A stretch of DNA of 64,000 bases from Rhodobacterales bacterium HKCCE4037 (GCA_015689645.1 WVSM01000008.1:1-64000), one strand, 5' to 3'. Positions 51,021-58,958 are shown, counted from the stretch's first letter. Numbers and translations: made by a program. The notes: generated by a model from the letters alone, not told the origin.

Positions 51021-52196
51021 ATGACCAATGTCGTCATCGCCTCCGCCGCCCGCACGCCGGTCGGCAGCTTCCTCGGCTCCTTCGCCAATACCCCCGCCCA
51101 CGACCTCGGCAAGACCGTGATCGAAGCGGTGGTCGAGCGCGCCGGTGTCGACAAGGCGGAGGTTTCGGAGACCATTCTCGGGCAGGTCCTGACCGCCGCG
51201 CAGGGCCAGAACCCCGCGCGCCAGGCCCACATCAACGCGGGCCTCCCGCAGGAAGCCGCCGCCTGGGGCATCAACCAGGTCTGCGGCTCGGGCCTGCGTG
51301 CCGTCGCACTGGGTGCACAGCACATCCAGCTTGGCGATGCGGCCATCGTCGTTGCCGGCGGGCAGGAAAACATGTCCATGTCCCCCCATGCCGCCACGCT
51401 GCGCCAGGGCCAGAAGATGGGCGACATGAAGTACATCGACACGATGATCCGCGACGGTCTGTGGGATGCGTTCAACGGCTACCACATGGGCCAGACCGCC
51501 GAGAACGTCGCCGAGAAGTGGCAGATCAGCCGCGAACAGCAGGACGAATTCGCCGTCGCCTCGCAGAACAAGGCCGAAGCCGCCCAGAAGGCCGGCAAGT
51601 TTGCCGATGAGATCGTTTCCGTCACCATCCCGGGCCGGAAAGGCGACACCGTGGTCGACAGCGACGAATACATCCGCCACGGCGCGACCATCGAAGCCAT
51701 GCAGAAGCTGCGCCCGGCCTTCACCAAGGACGGCTCGGTCACCGCGGCCAACGCCTCGGGCCTGAACGACGGCGCCGCCGCCACGCTGCTGATGAGCGCC
51801 GCCGACGCCGAGAAGCGTGGCATCCAGCCGCTTGCGCGCATCGCCTCCTACGCTACGGCGGGCCTCGACCCGTCGATCATGGGCGTCGGCCCGATCTACG
51901 CCTCGCGCAAGGCGCTGGAAAAGGCGGGCTGGTCCGTCAACGACCTCGACCTCGTGGAAGCCAACGAAGCCTTCGCCGCGCAGGCCTGCGCCGTGAACAA
52001 GGACATGGGCTGGGATCCGGAGATCGTGAACGTGAACGGCGGCGCCATCGCCATCGGTCACCCGATCGGCGCGTCCGGCTGCCGTGTCCTGAACACGCTG
52101 CTGTTCGAGATGCAGCGCCGCGACGCCAAGAAAGGCCTCGCCACGCTCTGCATCGGCGGCGGCATGGGCGTTGCCCTCTGCGTCGAGCGCGACTGA
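51021..52196 (+). CDS. phaA: Acetyl-CoA acetyltransferase (beta-ketothiolase)
   Basis: A 391-residue biosynthetic thiolase that condenses two acetyl-CoA to acetoacetyl-CoA. The active-site residues are Cys88 ([11 protein letters not shown]), His347 (GHPIGASG) and Cys377 (CIGGGMG). The length matches PhaA enzymes. The ATG at 51021 follows AAAGGA. It begins the phaA-patatin-phaB group, which supplies (R)-3-hydroxybutyryl-CoA for polyhydroxybutyrate and for the ethylmalonyl-CoA pathway. Confidence 0.93.
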   Translation: MTNVVIASAARTPVGSFLGSFANTPAHDLGKTVIEAVVERAGVDKAEVSETILGQVLTAAQGQNPARQAHINAGLPQEAAAWGINQVCGSGLRAVALGAQHIQLGDAAIVVAGGQENMSMSPHAATLRQGQKMGDMKYIDTMIRDGLWDAFNGYHMGQTAENVAEKWQISREQQDEFAVASQNKAEAAQKAGKFADEIVSVTIPGRKGDTVVDSDEYIRHGATIEAMQKLRPAFTKDGSVTAANASGLNDGAAATLLMSAADAEKRGIQPLARIASYATAGLDPSIMGVGPIYASRKALEKAGWSVNDLDLVEANEAFAAQACAVNKDMGWDPEIVNVNGGAIAIGHPIGASGCRVLNTLLFEMQRRDAKKGLATLCIGGGMGVALCVERD

Positions 52197-52206
52197 CGTC
52201 TGGAAC

Positions 52207-52230
52207 GGAAACGGGCCACGGTCCGTTTCC
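52207..52230 (+). promoter_or_regulatory. Hairpin between phaA and the patatin gene
   Basis: GGAAACGG and CCGTTTCC pair around an 8-base loop, directly before the patatin start. There is no T-run and no visible ribosome binding site, so the hairpin may limit translation or partly end phaA transcripts. Confidence 0.35.
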
Positions 52231-52235
52231 CCACC

Positions 52236-53111
52236 ATGTCCGCGGCCGACGACATATCCCGCGACCTCCCCGTCGCCCCATACGAGCAACTGGTCTTCTC
52301 GGGTGGCGGCCTGCGTTGTTTCTGGCATGGCGGCTGGATGGAGGTGGTCAGCGACGTGACCACCTTCCAGCCGGCCCGTGTCACCGGCTCGTCCGGCGGC
52401 GCATTGTCGGCGGCGGCGTTCCTGGCGGGGCGCGAGACGCACCTGCTCGAACGGTTCAAACATGCGCTGGAAAGCAACGATACCAACCTGACGCTGGACG
52501 ACATCCAATCGGACGATGACGGCCGCAGTGCGCACCAGCGCATCTACGACGCCATCGTGCATGACGTGATCGACGCCACCGCGCAGGCCCGTATCGCCGA
52601 TGGTCCCGCCTTCCAGATCAGCGTCTCGACCCCCGGCGACACCAGCGGCGCCGCGCTGCGCGCGCTTCTGGGCGGCGCGATCTACCAGCTTGAACAGATC
52701 GTGGCCCCGACCCCGCGCCCGCGCCTGTCGTCGATCGCCGGGGTGGAGCAGCGCCTGATCGATGCGCGCGAGGCGGCGCGAAAGGGCCTTTTGCCCGACC
52801 TCATCCGCATGGCCGCCACCGTCCCCCCGGCCTTCCGGGCCGACACATGGGACGGCGAGCCGATTTTCGACGGCGGCATGGTCGACAAGGCGCCGCTGCC
52901 CGAACCAGACGAGGGGCGCACGCTGGTCCTGCTGACCAAGCGGTTCCACGCGCTCCCCTCGGATCAGGACGACGACCGTATCACCTACATCCAGCCTTCG
53001 GAGACGGTTCTGTCCGGCTCCAAACTGGATTTCACCGACCCCACCCTGCTCGAAGAAGCCTGGGCCCAAGGACGAAAAGATGGACGGGACTGGCTTGAGC
53101 AGAGAGACTGA
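52236..53111 (+). CDS. Patatin-like phospholipase family protein
   Basis: A 291-residue patatin-like serine hydrolase. The oxyanion loop is GGGLRC (residues 23-28), with Cys where Gly is usual. The nucleophile elbow is GSSGG (Ser53) and the catalytic aspartate is Asp212 in FDGGMVDKAPLP, so the Ser-Asp dyad is complete. It has no signal peptide and is cytosolic. It lies between phaA and phaB. A hydrolase of acyl esters there could act on PHB, on a thioester or on phospholipid; the operon position is the only clue. Confidence 0.85.
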   Translation: MSAADDISRDLPVAPYEQLVFSGGGLRCFWHGGWMEVVSDVTTFQPARVTGSSGGALSAAAFLAGRETHLLERFKHALESNDTNLTLDDIQSDDDGRSAHQRIYDAIVHDVIDATAQARIADGPAFQISVSTPGDTSGAALRALLGGAIYQLEQIVAPTPRPRLSSIAGVEQRLIDAREAARKGLLPDLIRMAATVPPAFRADTWDGEPIFDGGMVDKAPLPEPDEGRTLVLLTKRFHALPSDQDDDRITYIQPSETVLSGSKLDFTDPTLLEEAWAQGRKDGRDWLEQRD

Positions 53112-53138
53112 ACACAATCACCAAGGAGGAGAGAACAC

Positions 53139-53861
53139 ATGGGACGAGTCGCATTGGTCACCGGAGGCAGCCGCGGCATCGGCGAAGCCATTTCCAAGGC
53201 ATTGAAGGCGGAAGGCTACACGGTCGCCGCCACCTATGCCGGAAATGACGAGGCCGCCGCCAAGTTCACCGAGGAGACCGGCATCAAGACCTACAAGTGG
53301 AACGTCGCCGATTACGACAGTTCCAAGGCGGGCATCGAACAGGTCGAAGCCGACCTCGGCCCGATCGAGGTTGTTGTCGCCAATGCCGGCATCACCCGCG
53401 ATGCGCCGTTCCACAAGATGACGCCCGAACAGTGGAAAGAGGTGATCGACACCAACTTGACCGGCGTGTTCAACACCGTGCACCCGGTCTGGCCCGGCAT
53501 GCGTGAACGCAAGTTCGGCCGTGTCATCGTGATCTCGTCGATCAACGGCCAGAAGGGCCAGTTCGCGCAGGTCAACTACGCCGCCACCAAGGCGGGCGAC
53601 CTCGGCATCATCAAGTCGTTGGCGCAGGAAGGCGCGCGCGCGGGCATCACCGCGAACGCGATCTGCCCCGGCTACATCGCGACCGAGATGGTCATGGCGA
53701 TCCCGGAAAAGGTGCGCGACAGCATCGTCGCCGGCATCCCCGCAGGCCGCCTTGGTGAGCCGGACGAAATCGCGCGCTGCGTGTGTTTCCTCGCCTCCGA
53801 CGACAGCGGCTTCATCAACGGCTCCACCATTTCGGCCAACGGCGCGCAGTTCTTCGTCTGA
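53139..53861 (+). CDS. phaB: Acetoacetyl-CoA reductase
   Basis: A 240-residue NADPH-dependent SDR that reduces acetoacetyl-CoA to (R)-3-hydroxybutyryl-CoA. The cofactor loop is TGGSRGIG, the catalytic residues are Ser134, Tyr147 and Lys151, and the sequence ITRDAPFHKMTPEQWKEVIDTNL is typical of PhaB. The ribosome binding site AAGGAGGAG precedes the ATG at 53139. A strong terminator follows 22 bases after the stop. Confidence 0.95.
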   Translation: MGRVALVTGGSRGIGEAISKALKAEGYTVAATYAGNDEAAAKFTEETGIKTYKWNVADYDSSKAGIEQVEADLGPIEVVVANAGITRDAPFHKMTPEQWKEVIDTNLTGVFNTVHPVWPGMRERKFGRVIVISSINGQKGQFAQVNYAATKAGDLGIIKSLAQEGARAGITANAICPGYIATEMVMAIPEKVRDSIVAGIPAGRLGEPDEIARCVCFLASDDSGFINGSTISANGAQFFV

Positions 53862-53882
53862 CCGCCGGACCGACCGAGCCTC

Positions 53883-53913
53883 AAGGCCTCCGCAGATGCG
53901 CGGGGGCCTTTTT
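53883..53913 (+). terminator. Intrinsic terminator of the pha operon
   Basis: AAGGCCTCCGC and GCGGGGGCCTT form an 11-bp stem with one T-G pair and a 6-base loop, followed by a run of five T. It is 22 bases after phaB. Confidence 0.85.
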
Positions 53914-53931
53914 CCTTGGCGCGCCTGCCCC

Positions 53932-53952
53932 TTTCATCTTGCCGGAAAAACC
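53932..53952 (+). repeat. CATCTTGCC-type intergenic repeat, copy E
   Basis: TTTCATCTTGCCGGAAAAAC matches copy D (28022) at 19 of 20 positions. It lies 18 bases beyond the pha terminator and is followed by a CCTCCG/CGGAGG hairpin. Confidence 0.5.
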
Positions 53953-54052
53953 TCCGCCGGAGGCTGCGCAACGCCAAGGCTTGCGCAGCGCCTGACGGGT
54001 GCCAGTCCGGCAAGGCTTTCCCGCTCCCCGGAATTCCCCTAACGCTGCGGCC

Positions 54053-54928
54053 ATGACACGTCGCGCCGCCACGTTCACCGGGTTCATCGCCATCCTGCTC
54101 TGGGCGCTGCTGGCGCTGTTCACCATCGGCACGGCACCGGTGCCGCCGTTCCAGCTCAACGCGATGAGCTTCGCGGTGGGCGGGGCCATCGGGCTGGTCT
54201 GGGTGTCAAGGACCGGGGGCTGGCGGCGCCTGGCGCTGGTACCGACGCGGGTCTATATCCTCGGCACCCTGGGCCTCTTCGGCTACCACGCGCTCTATTT
54301 CAGCGCCCTGCGCCTGGCGCCGCCGGCGGAGGCGAGCCTGATCGCCTATCTCTGGCCGCTGTTCATCGTGCTGTTCTCGGGCCTTCTGCCGGGGGAACGG
54401 CTTGGCGCCCTGCACATCCTCGGCGCGGTTGTCGCCTTCGCGGGGGCGGCGATTCTAGTCGCGCCGCAGGGCGGGCAGTTCACCGGCGGGGCCGGACTTG
54501 CGCTGGCGGGGCTCTGCGCTTTGACATGGTCGAGCTATTCGGTGCTGTCGCGGTCCTTCGGGACGGTGCCCACGGACAGTGTCGCGGTGTTCTGCGTGCT
54601 GACGGCGATCCTGTCGGTGCCGCCGCATCTTCTGCTGGAGCAGACGCAATGGCCCACGGACGCGCTCGGCTGGGGCGCGGTTCTGGCGCTTGGCCTTGGG
54701 CCGGTCGGCCTTGCGTTCTATGTCTGGGATATCGGGGTCAAGGCAGGGGACATACAGCTATTGGGCGTCGCGAGCTACGCAGCCCCGCTGTTGTCGACCC
54801 TGATCCTTGTCGTCGTGGGGGTGGCCGAAGCCTCCATCACGCTTCTTTTGGCCGCCGCATTGATCGCGGGCGGCGCGGGACTGGCCGCGTACGGCTCGGC
54901 CCGGGCTCAGCGCAGGGCGCAGAGGTAG
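54053..54928 (+). CDS. EamA-type (DMT) transporter
   Basis: A 291-residue membrane protein with ten hydrophobic segments in two EamA repeats, the drug/metabolite transporter pattern. Typical stretches are APPAEASLIAYLWPLFIVLFSGLL in the first repeat and GVASYAAPLLSTLILVVVGVAEASITLLL in the second. The substrate is unknown; amino acids or small metabolites are usual. The ATG at 54053 is preferred because the upstream in-frame region is not hydrophobic. Its last 22 bases overlap the 3' end of an antisense micro-ORF. Confidence 0.85.
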   Translation: MTRRAATFTGFIAILLWALLALFTIGTAPVPPFQLNAMSFAVGGAIGLVWVSRTGGWRRLALVPTRVYILGTLGLFGYHALYFSALRLAPPAEASLIAYLWPLFIVLFSGLLPGERLGALHILGAVVAFAGAAILVAPQGGQFTGGAGLALAGLCALTWSSYSVLSRSFGTVPTDSVAVFCVLTAILSVPPHLLLEQTQWPTDALGWGAVLALGLGPVGLAFYVWDIGVKAGDIQLLGVASYAAPLLSTLILVVVGVAEASITLLLAAALIAGGAGLAAYGSARAQRRAQR

Positions 54929-55014
54929 CCCATCAGGCGCGCCCGTTCCTGGGCTTCGGCTGCGAGACGGGCAGCGGTGCGTGCCGAAACACGGCGGACA
55001 TAAGTAAAGAGCAT
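54907..55014 (-). CDS. Micro-ORF 1 (35 aa, basic)
   Basis: A 35-residue open frame starting MLFTYVRRVSARTAARL and ending in LMGYLCALR. It has a good ribosome binding site (GAAAGG, 9 bases before the ATG). It contains the ERARLMG word that lines up with ERGKILG of micro-ORF 3. Arg-rich and likely helical. It overlaps the end of the EamA gene antisense by 22 bases. Too short for normal gene calls, but the start signals and relatives next door support it. Confidence 0.45.
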   Translation of the reverse strand: MLFTYVRRVSARTAARLAAEAQERARLMGYLCALR

Positions 55015-55113
55015 CTTAATCGACCTTTCTCGAGCTTCAAAATGCATTGGGTGAGGGCTGCCCCTTACACCCGCCTGCGCGGGAACCCAATTGCGAATTC
55101 GGAATAGCCGCTA

Positions 55114-55254
55114 TCAGCTGGCAGCAACACGTGCGGGGAGGGTCCAGACGCGGCGGGCGAGACCCGACCAGAACCCGCGGATCGCGGCGCTGCGGGCCGC
55201 GCGGGCTTTGGAGAGGATCCGGTTGATTTCGGGGTCATGGCTGAATTGATACAT
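55114..55254 (-). CDS. Micro-ORF 2 (46 aa, basic)
   Basis: A 46-residue frame starting MYQFSHDPEINRILSKAR, Arg/Ala-rich, with tryptophans at residues 29 and 37 and the end LPARVAAS. AGGTG lies about 4 bases before the ATG. Over residues about 14-34 it lines up without gaps with micro-ORF 3, with 7 of 21 residues identical (the RAR/RAH, W, L, RR pattern). Its size and charge recall the small Arg-rich DUF1127 proteins of this group, but the DUF1127 consensus is not clear. Confidence 0.55.
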   Translation of the reverse strand: MYQFSHDPEINRILSKARAARSAAIRGFWSGLARRVWTLPARVAAS

Positions 55255-55357
55255 AGCGCACCTGGGTCATATCTGTTCCGTTTCGCGCGTTATGTAAGGC
55301 CGCGAGCGCCGGGGTTGAATTGCAATCTGTGCAACCCCGCGTCCCGGTTCGGGCCGA

Positions 55358-55471
55358 TCATCGGCGGCGGGTGAGGAAATCCCAGACCTCGCCCAGGATC
55401 TTGCCCCGTTCGGCATGGGCGCGGGCGATGGCGTTGCGGACGGCGGGGCTGGTTGTATTGTCGAAGAACAT
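55358..55471 (-). CDS. Micro-ORF 3 (37 aa, basic)
   Basis: A 37-residue frame starting MFFDNTTSPAVRNAIARAH and ending DFLTRRR. GAGGT is 6 bases before the ATG, a good ribosome binding site. It shares ERGKILG and the W..L.RR ending with micro-ORFs 1 and 2. It is the one closest to the LysR regulator, 105 bases away and divergent, so it would head the small group if the three are co-transcribed. Confidence 0.55.
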   Translation of the reverse strand: MFFDNTTSPAVRNAIARAHAERGKILGEVWDFLTRRR

Positions 55472-55576
55472 CGGAACCTCAAACGGCTTGGGATTGGATG
55501 AGGGGAATGTGGCGGGTGGACCGGTTTTGCACAAACGAGACTTCCCCTCGGCTCACATAAGGGATACTTAAGTGAA

Positions 55577-56524
55577 ATGTCTGATCGCCTGCCGCCCCTC
55601 ACCGCCCTGCGCGCCTTCGATGCCGCCGCCCGCCACATGAGCTTTTCCAAGGCCGCGGCGGAGCTGAACGTGACGCCCGCCGCCCTGTCGTTCCAGATCA
55701 AGTCGCTGGAGGAGCACCTGGAGGCGCCGCTGTTCCGCCGGCTGAACCGCGCTGTAGAGCTGACCGATGCGGGCCGCGCGCTGGCCCCCGGCGCGGCCGA
55801 CGGGTTCACCGCGCTGTCAGCCGCGTGGCGCGCGGCGCGGCGGACCGTGGACCAGACGACGCTGACCGTCACCGCCGGGCCTGCGTTCACGGCAAAATGG
55901 CTCGCCCCGCGGCTGTTCACCTTCGCCGAGCAGCATCCGGGGATCGAGTTGCGCTTCTCCGCCACGCTGAGGCTGATGGACTTCACCCGCGATGACGTGG
56001 ACGTCGCGATCCGCTTCGGCTTCCCGCGCGAGGAGGAGGGGCTGTTCAGCCGCAAGATCATCGACGAATGGCTGACCCCGATGATGAGCCCGGCACTGGC
56101 CGAGCAATACCCGACGCCCGCCGACCTAGCCCGCGCGCCGTTGCTGCACCAGGTGGATACGGCCATGTTCAAGCCGTCTTTCGACTGGCCCGCCTGGTTC
56201 CGCGCCGCCGGCCTTCCGCCGCGCTTTGCGTCCGGCACGCAATTCAGCCAGGCCGATCATGCGCTCGACGCGGCGGTTGCCGGGGGCGGCGTGGTGCTGG
56301 CCCGGATTTCACTGGCGGAGGGGGATCTGCGCGAAGGGCGCCTTGTGATGCCTTACAAGATCGCCCTCACGACACAGGCGCAATATCGCTTCGTCTGCCC
56401 GGACGGGGTAGAGAACCGCCCCCAGGTCAAAGCCTTCCTTGGCTTCCTGGAGGAGCAGACGCAGGCGCTGAGCGGCTACGGCCAGGACATGACCTTCGTG
56501 GACGCCGCCGAGGTGGCCGATTAG
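55577..56524 (+). CDS. LysR family transcriptional regulator (GcvA type)
   Basis: A 315-residue LysR regulator. The N-terminal helix-turn-helix reads PPLTALRAFDAAARHMSFSKAAAELNVTPAALSFQIKSLEEHL, the GcvA-like pattern. The effector domain follows (LTVTAGPAFTAKWLAPRL, DVDVAIRFGFPREEEGLFS). The ligand is unknown. It is divergent from the micro-ORFs, and an ACTTAAGT palindrome (55566-55573) lies just before the start with AAGTGA as the ribosome binding site. Confidence 0.9.
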   Translation: MSDRLPPLTALRAFDAAARHMSFSKAAAELNVTPAALSFQIKSLEEHLEAPLFRRLNRAVELTDAGRALAPGAADGFTALSAAWRAARRTVDQTTLTVTAGPAFTAKWLAPRLFTFAEQHPGIELRFSATLRLMDFTRDDVDVAIRFGFPREEEGLFSRKIIDEWLTPMMSPALAEQYPTPADLARAPLLHQVDTAMFKPSFDWPAWFRAAGLPPRFASGTQFSQADHALDAAVAGGGVVLARISLAEGDLREGRLVMPYKIALTTQAQYRFVCPDGVENRPQVKAFLGFLEEQTQALSGYGQDMTFVDAAEVAD

Positions 56525-56589
56525 CGACCCCCGGCGGACGTCAGTGAAGCATGTCGGATTGACGCTATATCGCCCGACCTTGAACTTGA

Positions 56590-56637
56590 GACACGAATAC
56601 CCTGCCACGCCTGCGGCGCTCTCGGGACATTCGTGTC
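56590..56637. promoter_or_regulatory. Inverted repeat in the LysR-ydcH gap
   Basis: GACACGAAT (56590-56598) and ATTCGTGTC (56629-56637) are perfect 9-bp arms 30 bases apart; three further flanking bases pair with one mismatch. The gap of 148 bases separates two convergent genes, so this may be a long hairpin at transcript ends or a split operator. Confidence 0.4.
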
Positions 56638-56672
56638 ACACGATGCGGCATGATGAGGTCGGGCGCTTTAGA

Positions 56673-56837
56673 TCAGCTGTCGAGCCGCGCGATTTCTTCT
56701 TTCAGGCGAAGCTTCTCTTTCTTCAGCTCCCGGATCATCAGATCGTCCGTGGCGGGGCTTCGCTGGCTTTCCTCGACCTTGGCCGAGAGGTGGGCGTGTT
56801 TCTTCTTGAGTTCCTGAAGATGGGCGCCAAGCGACAT
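56673..56837 (-). CDS. YdcH/DUF465 family small protein
   Basis: A 54-residue helical protein of the YdcH (DUF465) family, starting MSLGAHLQELKKKHAHLSAKV and ending LRLKEEIARLDS, with heptad-like charge spacing suggesting a coiled coil. The ATG at 56837 follows GAGGAG. Function is not known for the family. A full CtrA-type box lies 105-121 bases upstream. Confidence 0.85.
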   Translation of the reverse strand: MSLGAHLQELKKKHAHLSAKVEESQRSPATDDLMIRELKKEKLRLKEEIARLDS

Positions 56838-56941
56838 TTGAGTCTCCTCTCGTTGTTGGTGTGAACCCCATGAGTGCAGCACAAAATCAGCTTCATGTCA
56901 CGCGTGCCGAACGGGGCATATAAAAAGCTTCGTATAAAATA

Positions 56942-56958
56942 GGTTAATCGAAGGTTAA
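56942..56958 (-). promoter_or_regulatory. CtrA-type binding site upstream of ydcH
   Basis: On the minus strand TTAA-CCTTCGA-TTAACC matches the CtrA consensus TTAA-N7-TTAAC at every fixed base. It overlaps the stop codon of the TrmN6-like gene and lies 105 bases before ydcH on the same strand. CtrA is a conserved alphaproteobacterial regulator; binding here is a prediction. Confidence 0.5.
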
Positions 56959-57672
56959 GGCCGCACCATCTCGAAGAATGGCGCGCGCCCGAGAGGTGAA
57001 ATCATCCCCGTCCTGCAGGTGCTTGGGACCTTCATGTATAAGAAAGGGCGCAAGCAGGCGGAAAGCCGCTTTCCCACCCTTGCGAGCCCGGACAACGACT
57101 CGCCCCGCTGGTCGTCCGTCCCGCGCGGCAAGCGGCAGGACGGTGACCGACCCGAAACCGGCCATTCCGCCAAGAATATCCGGCAGACGCTCGGCCAAGT
57201 GGATCATCGTCAGCCAGCCGCCGGGTTTGAGTCGCGCCTTCGCGACCGAGCACCACGCCGAGAGGGGCGTTTCCTCGCGAAAGGCCTCCTCGCGCCCAAG
57301 GTCCAGCGCGGGCGTTCCGGCCTCTGGCAGCAGGTAGGGCGGGTTGGCGATCACGTGATCGAAAGACCGCTGGCGCAACTCGGACGGCAGGGCCGTGAGG
57401 TCGGCCTCGACCACCTCGACACCGTTGCGCCGGGCAAGGTCGGCGTAAAGCGCCTGCCGTTCCACCCCTGTCACCGTGCAATCCACGCGCGCGGCGAGGC
57501 ATAGGGACGCCACGCCCGCGCCGCAGCCGAGGTCCAGCACGGTCTCGCCAGACTTCGCAGGGCAGGCCGCCGCGAGAAAGACGGGGTCCGTTGCCGCTCG
57601 GTAGCCCTGTTTCGGCTGCCATGCCATGACGCGGCCGCCAAGGAAGCCGTCGTTGGTCAAATCCGCCGTCAC
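56944..57672 (-). CDS. TrmN6-like tRNA (adenine-N6) methyltransferase
   Basis: A 242-residue SAM-dependent methyltransferase. The early GRVMAWQPKQGYRAATDPVFLAAA block, the SAM loop VLDLGCGAGVASLCLA and the catalytic NPPY (in HVIANPPYLLP) match the TrmN6/YfiC group, which methylates A37 of tRNA-Val, although other adenine or glutamine targets share NPPY. The start overlaps the stop of the DUF2007 gene (ATGA). Confidence 0.85.
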   Translation of the reverse strand: MTADLTNDGFLGGRVMAWQPKQGYRAATDPVFLAAACPAKSGETVLDLGCGAGVASLCLAARVDCTVTGVERQALYADLARRNGVEVVEADLTALPSELRQRSFDHVIANPPYLLPEAGTPALDLGREEAFREETPLSAWCSVAKARLKPGGWLTMIHLAERLPDILGGMAGFGSVTVLPLAARDGRPAGRVVVRARKGGKAAFRLLAPFLIHEGPKHLQDGDDFTSRARAILRDGAALTFD

Positions 57673-57884
57673 TCGCTGACCGTAAGGTCGTTGTCGCGCA
57701 GGGCGGCCCGGGCCGAGAAGGCATCTTCCCGGCGCACCAGCAGGCGACGCGGCAAAATGCCGATGCTGCCTTCGAGGGCGCTCATATGGACGTCCATCTC
57801 GAACACCTCTATACCCTCGCCCGACAGAAGCGCCGAGGCGAAGGCGATTACGGTCGGGTCGTTGCTGCGCAGAACTTCAAGCAT
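57669..57884 (-). CDS. DUF2007 family protein
   Basis: A 71-residue protein of the DUF2007 group: MLEVLRSNDPTVIAFASALLSGEGIEVF followed by LPRRLLVRREDAFSARAAL. The family is annotated as putative signal transducing proteins, but no activity is established. It is coupled to the methyltransferase by an ATGA overlap and is divergent from the polyprenyl synthase, with 51 bases between the starts. Confidence 0.85.
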   Translation of the reverse strand: MLEVLRSNDPTVIAFASALLSGEGIEVFEMDVHMSALEGSIGILPRRLLVRREDAFSARAALRDNDLTVSE

Positions 57885-57935
57885 ATCCGACAGCTAAGCA
57901 GCCGCCGCCCGGATGTCGAGACAGGGGAAGCCGAC

Positions 57936-58949
57936 ATGAGCCTCGATCACGCCGAGACCAAGCCGCATGAGCGCCTGAGCACCCTGCTGGCCGACGATCT
58001 GGCCGGCGTGAACGCCCTGATCCGCGAGCGCATGGCCTCGGAACACGCGCCGCGCATTCCCGAAGTGACGGCCCACTTGGTCGAAGCCGGGGGCAAGCGG
58101 GTGCGCCCGATGCTGACGCTGGCCTGCGCGCGGCTGTGCGGATACGAGGGCACGGATCATGTGAAGCTCGCCGCGACGGTCGAGTTCATTCACACCGCCA
58201 CGCTGCTGCATGACGACGTGGTCGACGAAAGCGCAAAGCGGCGCGGGCGGCCCACGGCGAACCTGCTGTGGGACAACAAGTCGAGCGTTCTCGTGGGCGA
58301 CTACCTGTTCGCGCGGGCGTTCCAGATGATGGTTGAGCCGGGGAACCTGCGGGTCCTGACGATCCTGTCGAACGCGGCCGCCACGATCGCCGAGGGCGAG
58401 GTGCTGCAACTGTCGGCGTCGATGAACATCGACACGTCGGAAGCGACGTATCTGCAGGTGATCCGGGGCAAGACCGCCGCGCTGTTCCAAGCGGCCTGCG
58501 AGGTGGGCGGCGTAATCTCCGACAGTGACGAGAGCGTCGTGCAGGCGCTGGCCGCGTTCGGAGACGGGCTTGGGGTGGCGTTCCAGATGGCGGACGACCT
58601 GCTTGATTGGGGCGGCGTCGACGCCGCCAGCGCAGGCACGCTCGACAAGAACATCGGCGACGATTTCCGGGAGCGGAAGCTGACCCTGCCGGTGATCCGG
58701 GCGATTGCCGCCGGGGACGAAGATCAGCGGGCGTTCTGGAAGCGGACCATCGGCAAGGGCGACCAGCGCGACGGCGACCTGGAGGAGGCGCTGCGCCTGC
58801 TGACGGTGCACGGTACGCTGGCACAGACGCGGGACGAGGCGAACAGCCACGTCGCGCGGGCGAAAGCGGCTTTGGAGGCTCTGCCGGATGATCCGATCCG
58901 GGGGCTGTTGAGCGATCTGGCGGATTACGTCGTGGCGCGGCTGAACTGA
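57936..58949 (+). CDS. ispB: Polyprenyl diphosphate synthase
   Basis: A 337-residue trans-prenyltransferase that makes the C40-C50 side chain of ubiquinone. Both aspartate-rich motifs are present: LLHDDVVDESAKRRG (DDxxD-type) and MADDLLDWGG. The chain length cannot be fixed by sequence here; alphaproteobacteria usually make decaprenyl. The ATG at 57936 follows GGGGAAG. It ends 9 bases from the convergent ispE. Confidence 0.92.
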   Translation: MSLDHAETKPHERLSTLLADDLAGVNALIRERMASEHAPRIPEVTAHLVEAGGKRVRPMLTLACARLCGYEGTDHVKLAATVEFIHTATLLHDDVVDESAKRRGRPTANLLWDNKSSVLVGDYLFARAFQMMVEPGNLRVLTILSNAAATIAEGEVLQLSASMNIDTSEATYLQVIRGKTAALFQAACEVGGVISDSDESVVQALAAFGDGLGVAFQMADDLLDWGGVDAASAGTLDKNIGDDFRERKLTLPVIRAIAAGDEDQRAFWKRTIGKGDQRDGDLEEALRLLTVHGTLAQTRDEANSHVARAKAALEALPDDPIRGLLSDLADYVVARLN

Positions 58950-58958
58950 GGGCCACCC

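Noticed and set aside
50577-53117. An 846-codon minus-strand frame across phaA, the patatin gene and part of the EAL gene
   Set aside because: It crosses three real genes in antisense and its sequence has no recognisable domain.
55114-55254. Naming the micro-ORFs as DUF1127 proteins
   Set aside because: Size and Arg content fit, but the DUF1127 consensus is not evident, so a name would be a guess.
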